64,000 nt of DNA, from positions 2,418,001 to 2,482,000 of the forward strand of contig OX044357.1 of NCBI GenBank assembly GCA_943846675.1, given 5' to 3'. Below the pieces are notes generated by a model, which saw nothing but the letters and a program-made list of their open reading frames with translations, was not told where the DNA came from and made no database searches. Positions 17,583 through 25,348 of the stretch are shown here, piece after piece. The stretch's first letter is position 1. Each line of letters starts with the position of its first letter. Both the position numbers and the translations under genes were made by a program. This DNA is from UBA987 sp002292105 (GTDB taxonomy: Bacteria > Bacteroidota > Bacteroidia > NS11-12g > UBA9320).

Positions 17583-17609
17583 CCGCAAATTTATAGGCAT
17601 ATAAAAATA

Positions 17610-19115
17610 ATGGCAAACACAGGTAAAATTGCTCAAATCATTGGGCCAGTTGTCGATGTAAGTTTTGAAGGTGAAGGCTCTAGACCACCACAAATTCTTA
17701 ACGCACTACATGTAACATTAGAAAATGGAGGAAAACTAATCCTTGAAACACAACAACATCTTGGTGAAAACCGTGTTCGGACTATCGCGATGGAAGCGAC
17801 AGAAGGACTGGTAAGAGGTATGGAAGTTGTTGATACCAACGCTCCAATTAAAATGCCAATCGGTGAAGCGATTAAAGGCCGACTATTTAATGTAGTTGGA
17901 GAGGCGATTGACGGAATTGAAGAAGTTGATAACACTGGCGGTAGAGCTATTCACGCTGAAGCCCCTTTATATGAAAACCTATCTACATCATCTGAAACGT
18001 TGTTTACAGGTATCAAGGTAATTGATTTGCTTGAGCCTTATGCAAAAGGTGGTAAAATTGGTTTGTTCGGTGGAGCCGGTGTTGGTAAAACTGTATTGAT
18101 TCAAGAGCTTATTAACAATATCGCAAAAGCATACGATGGTTTATCTGTATTTGCTGGTGTTGGAGAAAGAACTCGTGAGGGTAATGACTTGATGCGTGAA
18201 ATGATCGAATCAGGTATTATCAACTACGGTGACGATTTCAAGAAGTCCATGGAAGAAGGTGGATGGGACTTGAAAAAAATTGATAAAGAAAAATTAAAAG
18301 AATCTAAAGCAACATTTATTTTCGGTCAGATGAATGAGCCTCCAGGAGCAAGAGCTCGTGTGGCTTTATCTGGTTTGAGTATTGCTGAATACTACCGTGA
18401 TGGTGATGAAAACTCAGGTGGTAGAGACATTCTTTTCTTCGTTGACAATATTTTTAGATTCACGCAAGCGGGATCTGAGGTATCTGCCTTGTTAGGTCGT
18501 ATGCCTTCTGCGGTGGGTTACCAACCTACACTAGCATCTGAAATGGGTGTGATGCAGGAACGTATTACATCAACAAATAGAGGATCTATTACATCGGTTC
18601 AAGCGGTTTATGTCCCTGCCGATGATTTAACTGATCCTGCACCAGCGACAACATTTGCTCACTTAGATGCAACGACGGTATTGTCTCGTCAGATTGCTTC
18701 TTTGGGTATTTACCCAGCTGTGGATCCATTGGATTCTACCTCACGTATTTTGACTCCAGAAATTTTAGGAGACGCTCACTACGACACTGCTCAGCGTGTT
18801 AAGCAACTTCTACAACGTTATAAGGAACTACAAGATATCATCGCGATTCTTGGTATGGATGAATTATCTGAAGAAGACAAATTGGCTGTACACCGCGCAA
18901 GACGTGTTCAAAGATTCTTATCTCAGCCTTTCCACGTTGCAGAACAGTTTACAGGCCTTAAAGGTGTGTTGGTTGATATCAACGATACAATTAAAGGTTT
19001 CAACATGATTATGGACGGTGAATTAGACAAATATCCTGAAGCAGCGTTCAACCTAAAAGGTGGCATCGAAGAGGCTATCGAAGCAGGAGAAAAAATGTTA
19101 AAAGAAGTTAACTAA
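17610..19115 (+). CDS. atpD: F1Fo ATP synthase subunit beta
   Basis: The 501-residue catalytic subunit of F1 has P-loop GGAGVGKT (154-161), VGERTREG, the sequence FVDNIFRFTQAGSEVSALLG, and the DELSEED motif near residue 430. The ATG at 17610 (MANTGKIAQIIGPVVDV) matches family N-termini; the in-frame TTG at 17580 lies inside the predicted -7 promoter box and is rejected. It sits with atpC, 5 nt downstream, away from the rest of the atp genes, which are about 5 kb to the right on the other strand. Confidence 0.97.
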   Translation: MANTGKIAQIIGPVVDVSFEGEGSRPPQILNALHVTLENGGKLILETQQHLGENRVRTIAMEATEGLVRGMEVVDTNAPIKMPIGEAIKGRLFNVVGEAIDGIEEVDNTGGRAIHAEAPLYENLSTSSETLFTGIKVIDLLEPYAKGGKIGLFGGAGVGKTVLIQELINNIAKAYDGLSVFAGVGERTREGNDLMREMIESGIINYGDDFKKSMEEGGWDLKKIDKEKLKESKATFIFGQMNEPPGARARVALSGLSIAEYYRDGDENSGGRDILFFVDNIFRFTQAGSEVSALLGRMPSAVGYQPTLASEMGVMQERITSTNRGSITSVQAVYVPADDLTDPAPATTFAHLDATTVLSRQIASLGIYPAVDPLDSTSRILTPEILGDAHYDTAQRVKQLLQRYKELQDIIAILGMDELSEEDKLAVHRARRVQRFLSQPFHVAEQFTGLKGVLVDINDTIKGFNMIMDGELDKYPEAAFNLKGGIEEAIEAGEKMLKEVN

Positions 19116-19120
19116 TTAGC

Positions 19121-19351
19121 ATGTATTTAGAACTCATAACAGCAGACCAAACCTTATATGAAGGTGAAGTCATTTCAGTGAAGTTTCCTGGCTCAAAAGG
19201 TAAGTTTGAAACGTTAAACAATCACGCGGCTATTATTTCTAGTTTGGATGAAGGAACGCTTAGTGTTAAAACAGCTGAAGGCGTAAAAGATTTCGAAGTT
19301 AAAGGTGGCATTGTGGAAGTACTGAATAATAAAATTATCGTACTCGCATAA
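19121..19351 (+). CDS. atpC: F1Fo ATP synthase subunit epsilon, short form
   Basis: The product has only 76 residues. It starts MYLELITADQTLYEGEVISV and ends at the beta-sandwich strand VEVLNNKIIVLA, so it has the N-terminal domain and no C-terminal helical hairpin. In E. coli (about 139 residues) that hairpin inhibits ATP hydrolysis. Short epsilon subunits are known in Bacteroidota. The reading frame ends cleanly before a strong terminator, so this looks like a natural short form and not a truncation. Confidence 0.92.
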   Translation: MYLELITADQTLYEGEVISVKFPGSKGKFETLNNHAAIISSLDEGTLSVKTAEGVKDFEVKGGIVEVLNNKIIVLA

Positions 19352-19371
19352 ATCTACTTTCAGAATATTAT

Positions 19372-19406
19372 AAAAAAAACCCGATGTATTTACATCGGGT
19401 TTTTTT
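19372..19406 (+). terminator. Rho-independent terminator after atpC
   Basis: A 9-bp stem CCCGATGTA/TACATCGGG (19380-19388 and 19391-19399) is flanked by eight A before and seven T after. It can work in both directions and would also stop transcripts arriving on the minus strand from the T9SS-domain gene. Confidence 0.9.
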
Positions 19407-19423
19407 GTGTTAAGCTTATCCAA

Positions 19424-19987
19424 TTATTTCTGGACAATCACTTTACGAATCTCGTTATGCCATCTTGATTGGATAGATACGAAGTATATTCCGTTTGGAA
19501 GCTCTGTTGCATCTATGGCAACGAAGCCGTGGCTTGTAACTTGAGATGCGGCAACCTCTTGACCTGCCAGGTTAGTGATTCTAACTTGCTCTCCGTTGGC
19601 CCCATTCACCTGAATATTAACCTCGTTTCTAGCCGGGTTTGGATAGACAACAACAGTACGTTGCTCAAAAATATTGACAAGTCTTATTTCTGAATACTCA
19701 AACTGACCGTCAAAATCAACCTGTTTTACTCGATAATAAATTACCCCATTTGGTACATTAAGATCTACATGGTTGTAATGGTTTACCTCAGATGAGTTAC
19801 CCGCACCGTTAATGTGTTTACTAACGCTTTCAAAAACTTCTCCATCCAATGAACGTTCAACCACAAAATAGTTATTGTTTTCTTCAGAAGCAGTCGACCA
19901 GTTTAAGTCAACATCGTTGGCACCAACCACCTTTGCTTCAAAATCCAACCACGTCACAGGCACTGGACCGTTAAAAGCGATGAACAC
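19424..19987 (-). CDS. T9SS type A sorting-domain protein, probably 5'-truncated remnant
   Basis: The 187-residue product has a fibronectin-like segment common before sorting domains (PVPVTWLDFEAK, then DLNWSTASEENNNYFVVERS). A C-terminal T9SS sorting domain follows (VYPNPARNEVNIQV ... GIYFVSIQSR ... KVIVQK). No signal peptide is present, which such cargo needs. The frame begins with GTG at 19987 and is closed by TGA at 20009-20011. Just upstream of that stop the same frame reads a short hydrophobic stretch (CALCILLIIVA) that ends at another stop. I infer a decayed or truncated cargo gene. Confidence 0.6.
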   Translation of the reverse strand: MFIAFNGPVPVTWLDFEAKVVGANDVDLNWSTASEENNNYFVVERSLDGEVFESVSKHINGAGNSSEVNHYNHVDLNVPNGVIYYRVKQVDFDGQFEYSEIRLVNIFEQRTVVVYPNPARNEVNIQVNGANGEQVRITNLAGQEVAASQVTSHGFVAIDATELPNGIYFVSIQSRWHNEIRKVIVQK

Positions 19988-20196
19988 CGTTGTGGTAAAA
20001 TTTTCTAATCATGCGACTATAATTAAAAGTATGCACAAGGCACACTTTGACTACAGCCTATGGTTTGCAAGTAACTTACCAAAGAATATTATACACCTAA
20101 GTATTTGATTTTAAGTGTTTTGGGAATATTTATTTAGTGAACACCTTTGGGATTATTCCCAACAAGTAAACGGTGATTCCAGAATTGGGACAGTTT

Positions 20197-20919
20197 TTAG
20201 TACTTTCGGAACCAACTCTGCATTTTCATTTGGATGACTCCAAAAAGTGCTTCCTTGACAATTCCTTTGCTCATTTTCGACGTCCCTTTTGTGCGGTCCG
20301 TGAATATGATTGGAACCTCCGAAATAGCGAATCCATGCTTAATTGCGGTGAATTTCATTTCAATTTGAAAAGCGTATCCGCGGAAACGAATTTTATCCAG
20401 ATTTATCGATTTTAACACCTCCGAACTATAACAGACAAAACCTGCTGTGGTGTCCATTATTTTCATCCGAGTGATGAATCGAACGTACATAGAGGCAAAA
20501 TAAGACAATAACACCCGTCCCATTGGCCAATTTACGACATTCACTAAGTGGTCAACGTAGCGAGAGCCTACCGCGACGTCGGCCTTCCCATTTTGACACG
20601 CGTCCCATAATCTTTTAAGATCTTTGGGATTATGTGAAAAATCACAATCCATTTCAAAGATATAATCATAACCCTTTGCTAAACACCATTTAAACCCATG
20701 AATGTAAGCCGTACCGAGTCCATTCTTTTCTTCTCGTGATTCAATAAACACGTTGCTAAACTCGTTTTGTAGAGACTGAACACATTGCGCTGTGCCGTCT
20801 GGAGAGTTGTCGTCTACAACCAAAACATCTACATCGAAGTCCAAGCCCATAACGGTCCGAATCATGTCTTCGACATTCTCAATTTCGTTGTAGGTTGGTA
20901 TGATGACGATGTTTTTCAT
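20197..20919 (-). CDS. Polyprenol-phosphate mannosyltransferase-like GT2 enzyme
   Basis: The 240-residue GT-A enzyme of family GT2 resembles dolichol/polyprenol-phosphate mannose synthases. It has IIPTYNEIENV at the N-terminus, VVDDNSPDGT near residue 35 and the metal-binding MDCDFSHNP (DxD) near residue 95. No C-terminal membrane segments exist, as in short Dpm1-type enzymes. It would supply lipid-linked sugar to GT-C transferases such as the one suggested at 2220-3626. It stands alone, behind the terminator of the aldolase gene. Confidence 0.85.
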   Translation of the reverse strand: MKNIVIIPTYNEIENVEDMIRTVMGLDFDVDVLVVDDNSPDGTAQCVQSLQNEFSNVFIESREEKNGLGTAYIHGFKWCLAKGYDYIFEMDCDFSHNPKDLKRLWDACQNGKADVAVGSRYVDHLVNVVNWPMGRVLLSYFASMYVRFITRMKIMDTTAGFVCYSSEVLKSINLDKIRFRGYAFQIEMKFTAIKHGFAISEVPIIFTDRTKGTSKMSKGIVKEALFGVIQMKMQSWFRKY

Positions 20920-20941
20920 AATCGCGGTAATAATAAATAAA

Positions 20942-20969
20942 AAAGAGCAACTACATGTAGTTGCTCTTT
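20942..20969 (-). terminator. Rho-independent terminator of fsa
   Basis: A perfect 14-bp palindromic stem (AAAGAGCAACTACA and complement) lies 20 nt downstream of the aldolase stop codon on the minus strand. It is followed in that direction by a T-run. It separates the aldolase from the GT2 gene. Confidence 0.85.
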
Positions 20970-20989
20970 ATAACGTTTTTGTTATCCGA

Positions 20990-21646
20990 TTAGTTGCTTG
21001 ATTTTTTGTGATCAGCTAAAAATTTAGCTAACCCAATGTCTGTTAATGGGTGGTTTAACAATCCCAAAATTGAGCTTAATGGACATGTGCACACATCGGC
21101 TCCAGCTTCAGCGGCTTTTACAATGTGCAATGGGTTACGAATAGAAGCAGCAAGAATTTCAGTTGAAAACCCTTGAATTGCGTAAATATTGCTAATCTGC
21201 TCGATTAACTCCATCCCATCCCAACTGATATCATCAACTCGGCCGATAAACGGAGACAAGTATGTAGCACCTGCTTTTGCCGCCATGATTGCCTGACCTG
21301 CAGAAAACACCAAAGTACAGTTTGTTTTAATTCCATTGTCGGCAAAATACCTTATCGCCTTAATTCCTTCTTTAATCATTGGAACCTTAACCACAATTTT
21401 ATCGTCAATTTGAGCAAGATTTTCACCTTCTCTTACCATGCCTTCGAAATCCGTAGAAATTACCTCAGCACTTACATCACCTTCTACCAGGTCACAAATG
21501 GCTTTGTAATGCGCCAACACATTATCAACTCCAGAAATCCCCTCCTTTGCCATCAAGCTTGGATTTGTGGTTACTCCATCCAGGATTCCTAAATCTTGGG
21601 CTTCTTCAATTTGTTTTAGGTTAGCGGTATCTACAAAAAATTTCAT
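20990..21646 (-). CDS. fsa: Fructose-6-phosphate aldolase / small transaldolase
   Basis: The 218-residue TIM-barrel enzyme belongs to the short transaldolase (FSA/TalC) family. It starts MKFFVDTANLKQIEEA, has DGVTTNPSLMAKEG near residue 25, and has the Schiff-base lysine region IVVKVPMIKEGIKA near 85. FSA cleaves fructose 6-phosphate; close relatives are true transaldolases, and sequence alone does not decide. The ATG at 21646 fits the family; a TTG seven codons upstream is rejected. A terminator follows directly. Confidence 0.92.
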   Translation of the reverse strand: MKFFVDTANLKQIEEAQDLGILDGVTTNPSLMAKEGISGVDNVLAHYKAICDLVEGDVSAEVISTDFEGMVREGENLAQIDDKIVVKVPMIKEGIKAIRYFADNGIKTNCTLVFSAGQAIMAAKAGATYLSPFIGRVDDISWDGMELIEQISNIYAIQGFSTEILAASIRNPLHIVKAAEAGADVCTCPLSSILGLLNHPLTDIGLAKFLADHKKSSN

Positions 21647-21749
21647 TTGATATGTTTTAGACTGCAAAGCAACATAATTTTTCTATTGGATGAATAAAAA
21701 GTACAGAAAAATACCCTCCATTTTTCCACGAAAAAAATGGCATAAAAAA

Positions 21750-21836
21750 AGGCTGACATCGCACCGCTACAACCTCCTTACCCTTGCTGCATTCCTGCCC
21801 TGGGGGAGTTCGGAGGGAGCTGGTCGTGTCAGCCGG
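21750..21836 (-). ncRNA. ffs: Signal recognition particle RNA, small bacterial (4.5S-like)
   Basis: Read on the minus strand, this region folds into one long hairpin. The ends GGCTGACA and TGTCAGCC pair (21751-21758 and 21827-21834). The apical region carries the conserved SRP motif: GGGCAGGAATGCAGCA, with the GGAA tetraloop and the Ffh-binding symmetric loop. Length is about 85 nt plus a T-run on its 3' side (the A7 at 21744-21750 on the plus strand). It is the RNA scaffold for Ffh in membrane-protein targeting. The exact ends are approximate. Confidence 0.92.
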
Positions 21837-21838
21837 CG

Positions 21839-21871
21839 CAAAAGTAACACTCTTACCGCTTTTGATTCAAA
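21839..21871 (-). promoter_or_regulatory. Predicted promoter of the SRP RNA
   Basis: On the minus strand a -7 box TACTTTTG (21839-21846) lies just before the RNA 5' end, and a TTTG (21868-21871) lies 21 nt further upstream. The boxes match the Bacteroidota consensus; the spacer is about 2 nt longer than usual. Confidence 0.45.
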
Positions 21872-21934
21872 AATTTTGATAAATTTATTTATAATCTCAA
21901 ATCGGTTACTCCGCTGGAATCCTATATTTGACAT

Positions 21935-23569
21935 ATGAATTCGGAGCAATTAGAATTTAACAAAAACGAAGACAAGTATCGTCAGTTACTCACCAAACTA
22001 AACAGCCAAATAGCGGCCATTGCTAAGGGTGGAGGAGACAAATCTGCGGCGAAGCAAAAAAGCAAGGGCAAAATGCTTGCCCGCGAGCGAATCAATTTCT
22101 TAAAAGATAATGATGCTTCGTTTTTGGAAATAGGCGCACACGCTGGATATGACATGTACGAAGAACATGGCGGTTGTCCTGCTGGAGGCGTCGTAGGCGG
22201 AATAACTAAAGTGAAAGGTCGTCAATGTATCATTGTTGCAAACGATGCGACAGTTAAAGCCGGTGCATGGTTCCCGATCACAGGTAAAAAGAATTTGCGT
22301 TTTCAAGAAATCGCAATGGAAAACCACTTACCCATCATATACTTAGTTGACAGCGCTGGCGTATATCTACCCATGCAAGATGAGATATTCCCAGACAAAG
22401 AGCACTTCGGGCGAATATTCCGAAACAACGCTGTAATGAGTAGTAAAGGCATTATTCAAATTGCCGCTGTAATGGGTAGTTGCGTGGCAGGAGGTGCTTA
22501 CCTTCCTATCATGTCTGACGAAGCGCTTATCGTAGATAAAACAGGTTCAATCTTCTTAGCGGGCTCTTACCTTGTTAAAGCGGCTATCGGTGAAGATATT
22601 GACAATGAAACGTTAGGAGGCTCTGTGTCGCAGACAGAAATATCAGGCATTATAGACGATCGATTCCCTAATGACAAGGCTTGCTTGGAGCGGATCCAAT
22701 TCTTAATGGATAAAATAGGGAGTTTCGAAAAAGCTGGTTTTAACCACAGTACAGAAAAATTTGAAACGCCAAATCAAAAAGACTTATACGGAATTCTTCC
22801 TGCAGAAAGATCCAAACCCTACGAGTCAGTAACATTGGTTGAGCAACTACTCGACAATGGAGATTTTAAACAATATAAAAAAGACTTCGGCAAAACGATT
22901 CTTTGTGGATTTGGCAGAATAAACGGCTGGGCAGTTGGCGTCGTTGCAAACAACCGTCAAATAGTAAAAAACAAAAAGGGTGAGATGCAGTTTGGAGGTG
23001 TCATCTATAGTGATTCTGCCGATAAAGCTGCCAGGTTTATAATGAACTGTAACCAAAAGAAAATTCCATTGGTGTTTTTACAAGACGTTACAGGCTTTAT
23101 GGTGGGTTCAAGGTCAGAACATGGAGGCATCATCAAAGATGGCGCGAAAATGGTTAACGCTATGAGCAACAGCACTGTACCGAAATTTACTGTTGTTGTA
23201 GGTAACAGTTATGGCGCAGGTAACTATGCTATGTGCGGTAAAGCTTATGACCCAAGACTAATTGTTGCTTGGCCCACAGCGAAGATTGCCGTTATGGGTG
23301 GAGAGCAAGCTGCCAAGGTTCTGCTTCAAATTGAGAAGGCTTCACTAAAAAAAGCCGGGAAAGAAATTGATGAAGCAGATGAAAAAGCGCTTCTCAATAA
23401 AATAATTGACCGCTACAACACTCAGACAACACCTGAATATGCTGCTGCACGTATATGGGTTGATGCCATTATTGACCCAATTGATACACGAGATTGGATT
23501 TCGTCTGGGATTGAAATGGCAAACAATAACCCAATTGAAAAATTTAACGTAGGCGTTTTACAAACCTAG
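21935..23569 (+). CDS. Acyl-CoA carboxylase, carboxyltransferase (beta) subunit
   Basis: The 544-residue crotonase-fold carboxyltransferase resembles methylcrotonyl-CoA and propionyl-CoA carboxylase beta subunits. The N-terminal half has GKMLARERI and LPIIYLVDSAGVYLP. The C-terminal half has QDVTGFMVGSRSEHGGI and VVVGNSYGAGNYAMCGKAYD, which form the two oxyanion-hole regions. It transfers carboxyl from biotin to an acyl-CoA. No biotin carboxylase or biotin carrier gene is nearby, so the alpha subunit must be elsewhere. The methylcrotonyl assignment is favoured but not certain. Confidence 0.87.
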   Translation: MNSEQLEFNKNEDKYRQLLTKLNSQIAAIAKGGGDKSAAKQKSKGKMLARERINFLKDNDASFLEIGAHAGYDMYEEHGGCPAGGVVGGITKVKGRQCIIVANDATVKAGAWFPITGKKNLRFQEIAMENHLPIIYLVDSAGVYLPMQDEIFPDKEHFGRIFRNNAVMSSKGIIQIAAVMGSCVAGGAYLPIMSDEALIVDKTGSIFLAGSYLVKAAIGEDIDNETLGGSVSQTEISGIIDDRFPNDKACLERIQFLMDKIGSFEKAGFNHSTEKFETPNQKDLYGILPAERSKPYESVTLVEQLLDNGDFKQYKKDFGKTILCGFGRINGWAVGVVANNRQIVKNKKGEMQFGGVIYSDSADKAARFIMNCNQKKIPLVFLQDVTGFMVGSRSEHGGIIKDGAKMVNAMSNSTVPKFTVVVGNSYGAGNYAMCGKAYDPRLIVAWPTAKIAVMGGEQAAKVLLQIEKASLKKAGKEIDEADEKALLNKIIDRYNTQTTPEYAAARIWVDAIIDPIDTRDWISSGIEMANNNPIEKFNVGVLQT

Positions 23570-24318
23570 TATCCAGTAATGGTCCCAGGATTTAACTGTC
23601 CTCCGGTCTGAAAATTGTACGAAAATCCTACGGTAAAACTCGGACTGTAACGGGTTGTACTTGGATAGTCGCTTGGATTAATCTTTGTATATTTCTCCAT
23701 ATCGAACTTTTCTTCAAGTAGAAGTTCCTTCTCTATTGATTCATAAGGGCTAATATTCATAATGAATATCAACGACACATTTCCGAGGTTTCGGCCGTAA
23801 CCAATGCCCCCGGCCATTTTTTGATTGAACAAACCAATCTTAAACTCTTCTCTATTGGTTACATCGCCTAATGGTACATTGAAAATCAAGCTGTGCTTTT
23901 CTTTAATCTTATATGCCATAAAACCACTAAGAATGAAACTCAAACCATTTTCGTTACCATACTCCCCTATCGTGCTGTCGTTTTTAACATAATACTTTGG
24001 TGGACTGCTGGTAAAATAATTAAACCCAAATCCTATACCGAAGAACACCCCGTTCTTGTATTTTTTCAACTCATTATCGAGTTCCATATTCTCGGTTTGT
24101 AAAGACTGGATTTCTTTGTTCAGATCAACTGTATCCCTCTGTAAAAGCTCGATTTGACGGTTTAATTCCAATTGCTGCATTTTCAACTCGAGCACTTGAA
24201 TACTTGACTGCTGGTGCAGTTGTTCCGATTGAGGTACTGTATCGGTTTGCAATGGTGTTTGTCCGCTCACAGAAGCGCTAATGCCAACAAACAACAAACA
24301 TAACAACTGTCTAAACAT
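23566..24318 (-). CDS. Secreted coiled-coil protein with predicted outer-membrane barrel
   Basis: I do not recognise this 250-residue protein. It has a signal peptide (LLCLLFVGISASVSGQ). A coiled-coil of about 55 residues rich in Gln, Leu and Glu follows (about 35-90). The C-terminal region has alternating strands from YKNGVFFGIGFGFNYF onwards, suggesting an eight-stranded outer-membrane barrel. It converges with the carboxylase gene with a 4-nt overlap. The atp operon terminator lies upstream, so it needs its own promoter. Confidence 0.6.
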   Translation of the reverse strand: MFRQLLCLLFVGISASVSGQTPLQTDTVPQSEQLHQQSSIQVLELKMQQLELNRQIELLQRDTVDLNKEIQSLQTENMELDNELKKYKNGVFFGIGFGFNYFTSSPPKYYVKNDSTIGEYGNENGLSFILSGFMAYKIKEKHSLIFNVPLGDVTNREEFKIGLFNQKMAGGIGYGRNLGNVSLIFIMNISPYESIEKELLLEEKFDMEKYTKINPSDYPSTTRYSPSFTVGFSYNFQTGGQLNPGTITGY

Positions 24319-24400
24319 TTCAATTTCAAATCAATAGGGTACTACTAATAGCGTGAAATCGAATGTAATTATTGTGTCATCGTAAAATAATGACATAAAA

Positions 24401-24426
24401 AAACCCAGTCCATAAGGACTGGGTTT
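24401..24426 (-). terminator. Rho-independent terminator at the end of the atp operon
   Basis: An 11-bp stem AAACCCAGTCC/GGACTGGGTTT with an ATAA loop lies 20 nt past the atpG stop on the minus strand. In that direction it is followed by a T-tract. Confidence 0.9.
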
Positions 24427-24446
24427 AGCATATTAAAAAATTTTGC

Positions 24447-25331
24447 TTACGCTTCCAAAGCAGCTGCTCCACCAACAATTTCTAAGATCTCTCCAGTAAT
24501 TGCTGCTTGACGTGCTTGGTTGTATTTCAATTTCAACTTTTCGATTAGCTCACCAGCATTTTCAGTCGCTTTGTCCATAGACACCATACGTGCACCGTGT
24601 TCAGAAGCTAATGAATCAAGACACGCTTTAAACAATTGTGTTTTGACAGCTCTAGGAACTAAGTCATACAATATCTCGGCCTTACCTGGCTCGAATATGT
24701 AATCAGTTGCTTTTGCGTTTGTACCTTCTGATTCGAATTTCTCCATCTCAACAGGTAACATTTTTTCAACTTTTACGATTTGTGTCGCTGCGTTTTTGAA
24801 CTGATTGTAAATCACACGAACTTCATCAAAATCGCCGCTTTTGAATCTATTGATGATTCCTTCAGCTACTTCAAAAGTGCTTTCTGCAGTGATCGTCGTT
24901 AAATGCGCCATGCTATCCGTATTCAAACTATAGTCGCCTCTTTTAAAAGGGTCGTAAGCTTTTTTACCGATGAACATGAGTTCAAAGTCTACTCCATTAG
25001 CATCGTAATGCTCAGCGATTAACTTATTGGTTGCTTTTATTACGTTCGAATTAAAAGCACCACACAATCCTCTATCAGAAGAAACAACCACAACTAAAGC
25101 TTTTTTAGGCTCCCGATACTGGAAGTAGCTTTTTAGGTTGTCGTCGTCTTTAGCACTATCTCCAAGATTCATCAAGATTTCATTCAACTTTTCAGCATAC
25201 GGTCTCATTTTAGTGATAGCCGTTTGTGCTTTACGCAGTTTGGTTGCCGAAACCAATTTCATGGCTTTGGTAATTTGCTGCGTCGATTGAGTTGACGATA
25301 TTCTATTTCTGACCTCTTTTAAGTTAGGCAT
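24447..25331 (-). CDS. atpG: F1Fo ATP synthase subunit gamma
   Basis: The 294-residue central-stalk subunit starts MPNLKEVRNRISSTQSTQQI with ITKAMKLVSATKLRKA, the conserved N-terminal helix. It ends with the matching C-terminal helix (MVSMDKATENAGELIEKLKL, NQARQAAITGEILEIVGGA). It rotates inside the alpha/beta hexamer. It is the last gene of the minus-strand atp operon, 17 nt after atpA and directly before a terminator. Confidence 0.96.
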   Translation of the reverse strand: MPNLKEVRNRISSTQSTQQITKAMKLVSATKLRKAQTAITKMRPYAEKLNEILMNLGDSAKDDDNLKSYFQYREPKKALVVVVSSDRGLCGAFNSNVIKATNKLIAEHYDANGVDFELMFIGKKAYDPFKRGDYSLNTDSMAHLTTITAESTFEVAEGIINRFKSGDFDEVRVIYNQFKNAATQIVKVEKMLPVEMEKFESEGTNAKATDYIFEPGKAEILYDLVPRAVKTQLFKACLDSLASEHGARMVSMDKATENAGELIEKLKLKYNQARQAAITGEILEIVGGAAALEA

Positions 25332-25348
25332 AATACGATCGTTTTAAA

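Noticed and set aside
17633..17935. 100-codon frame antisense to the start of atpD
   Set aside because: Serine/proline-rich shadow frame opposite a highly conserved gene.
21690..21949. Short open frames on both strands over the SRP RNA
   Set aside because: The region is explained by the SRP RNA hairpin and its promoter; the frames have no recognisable protein features.
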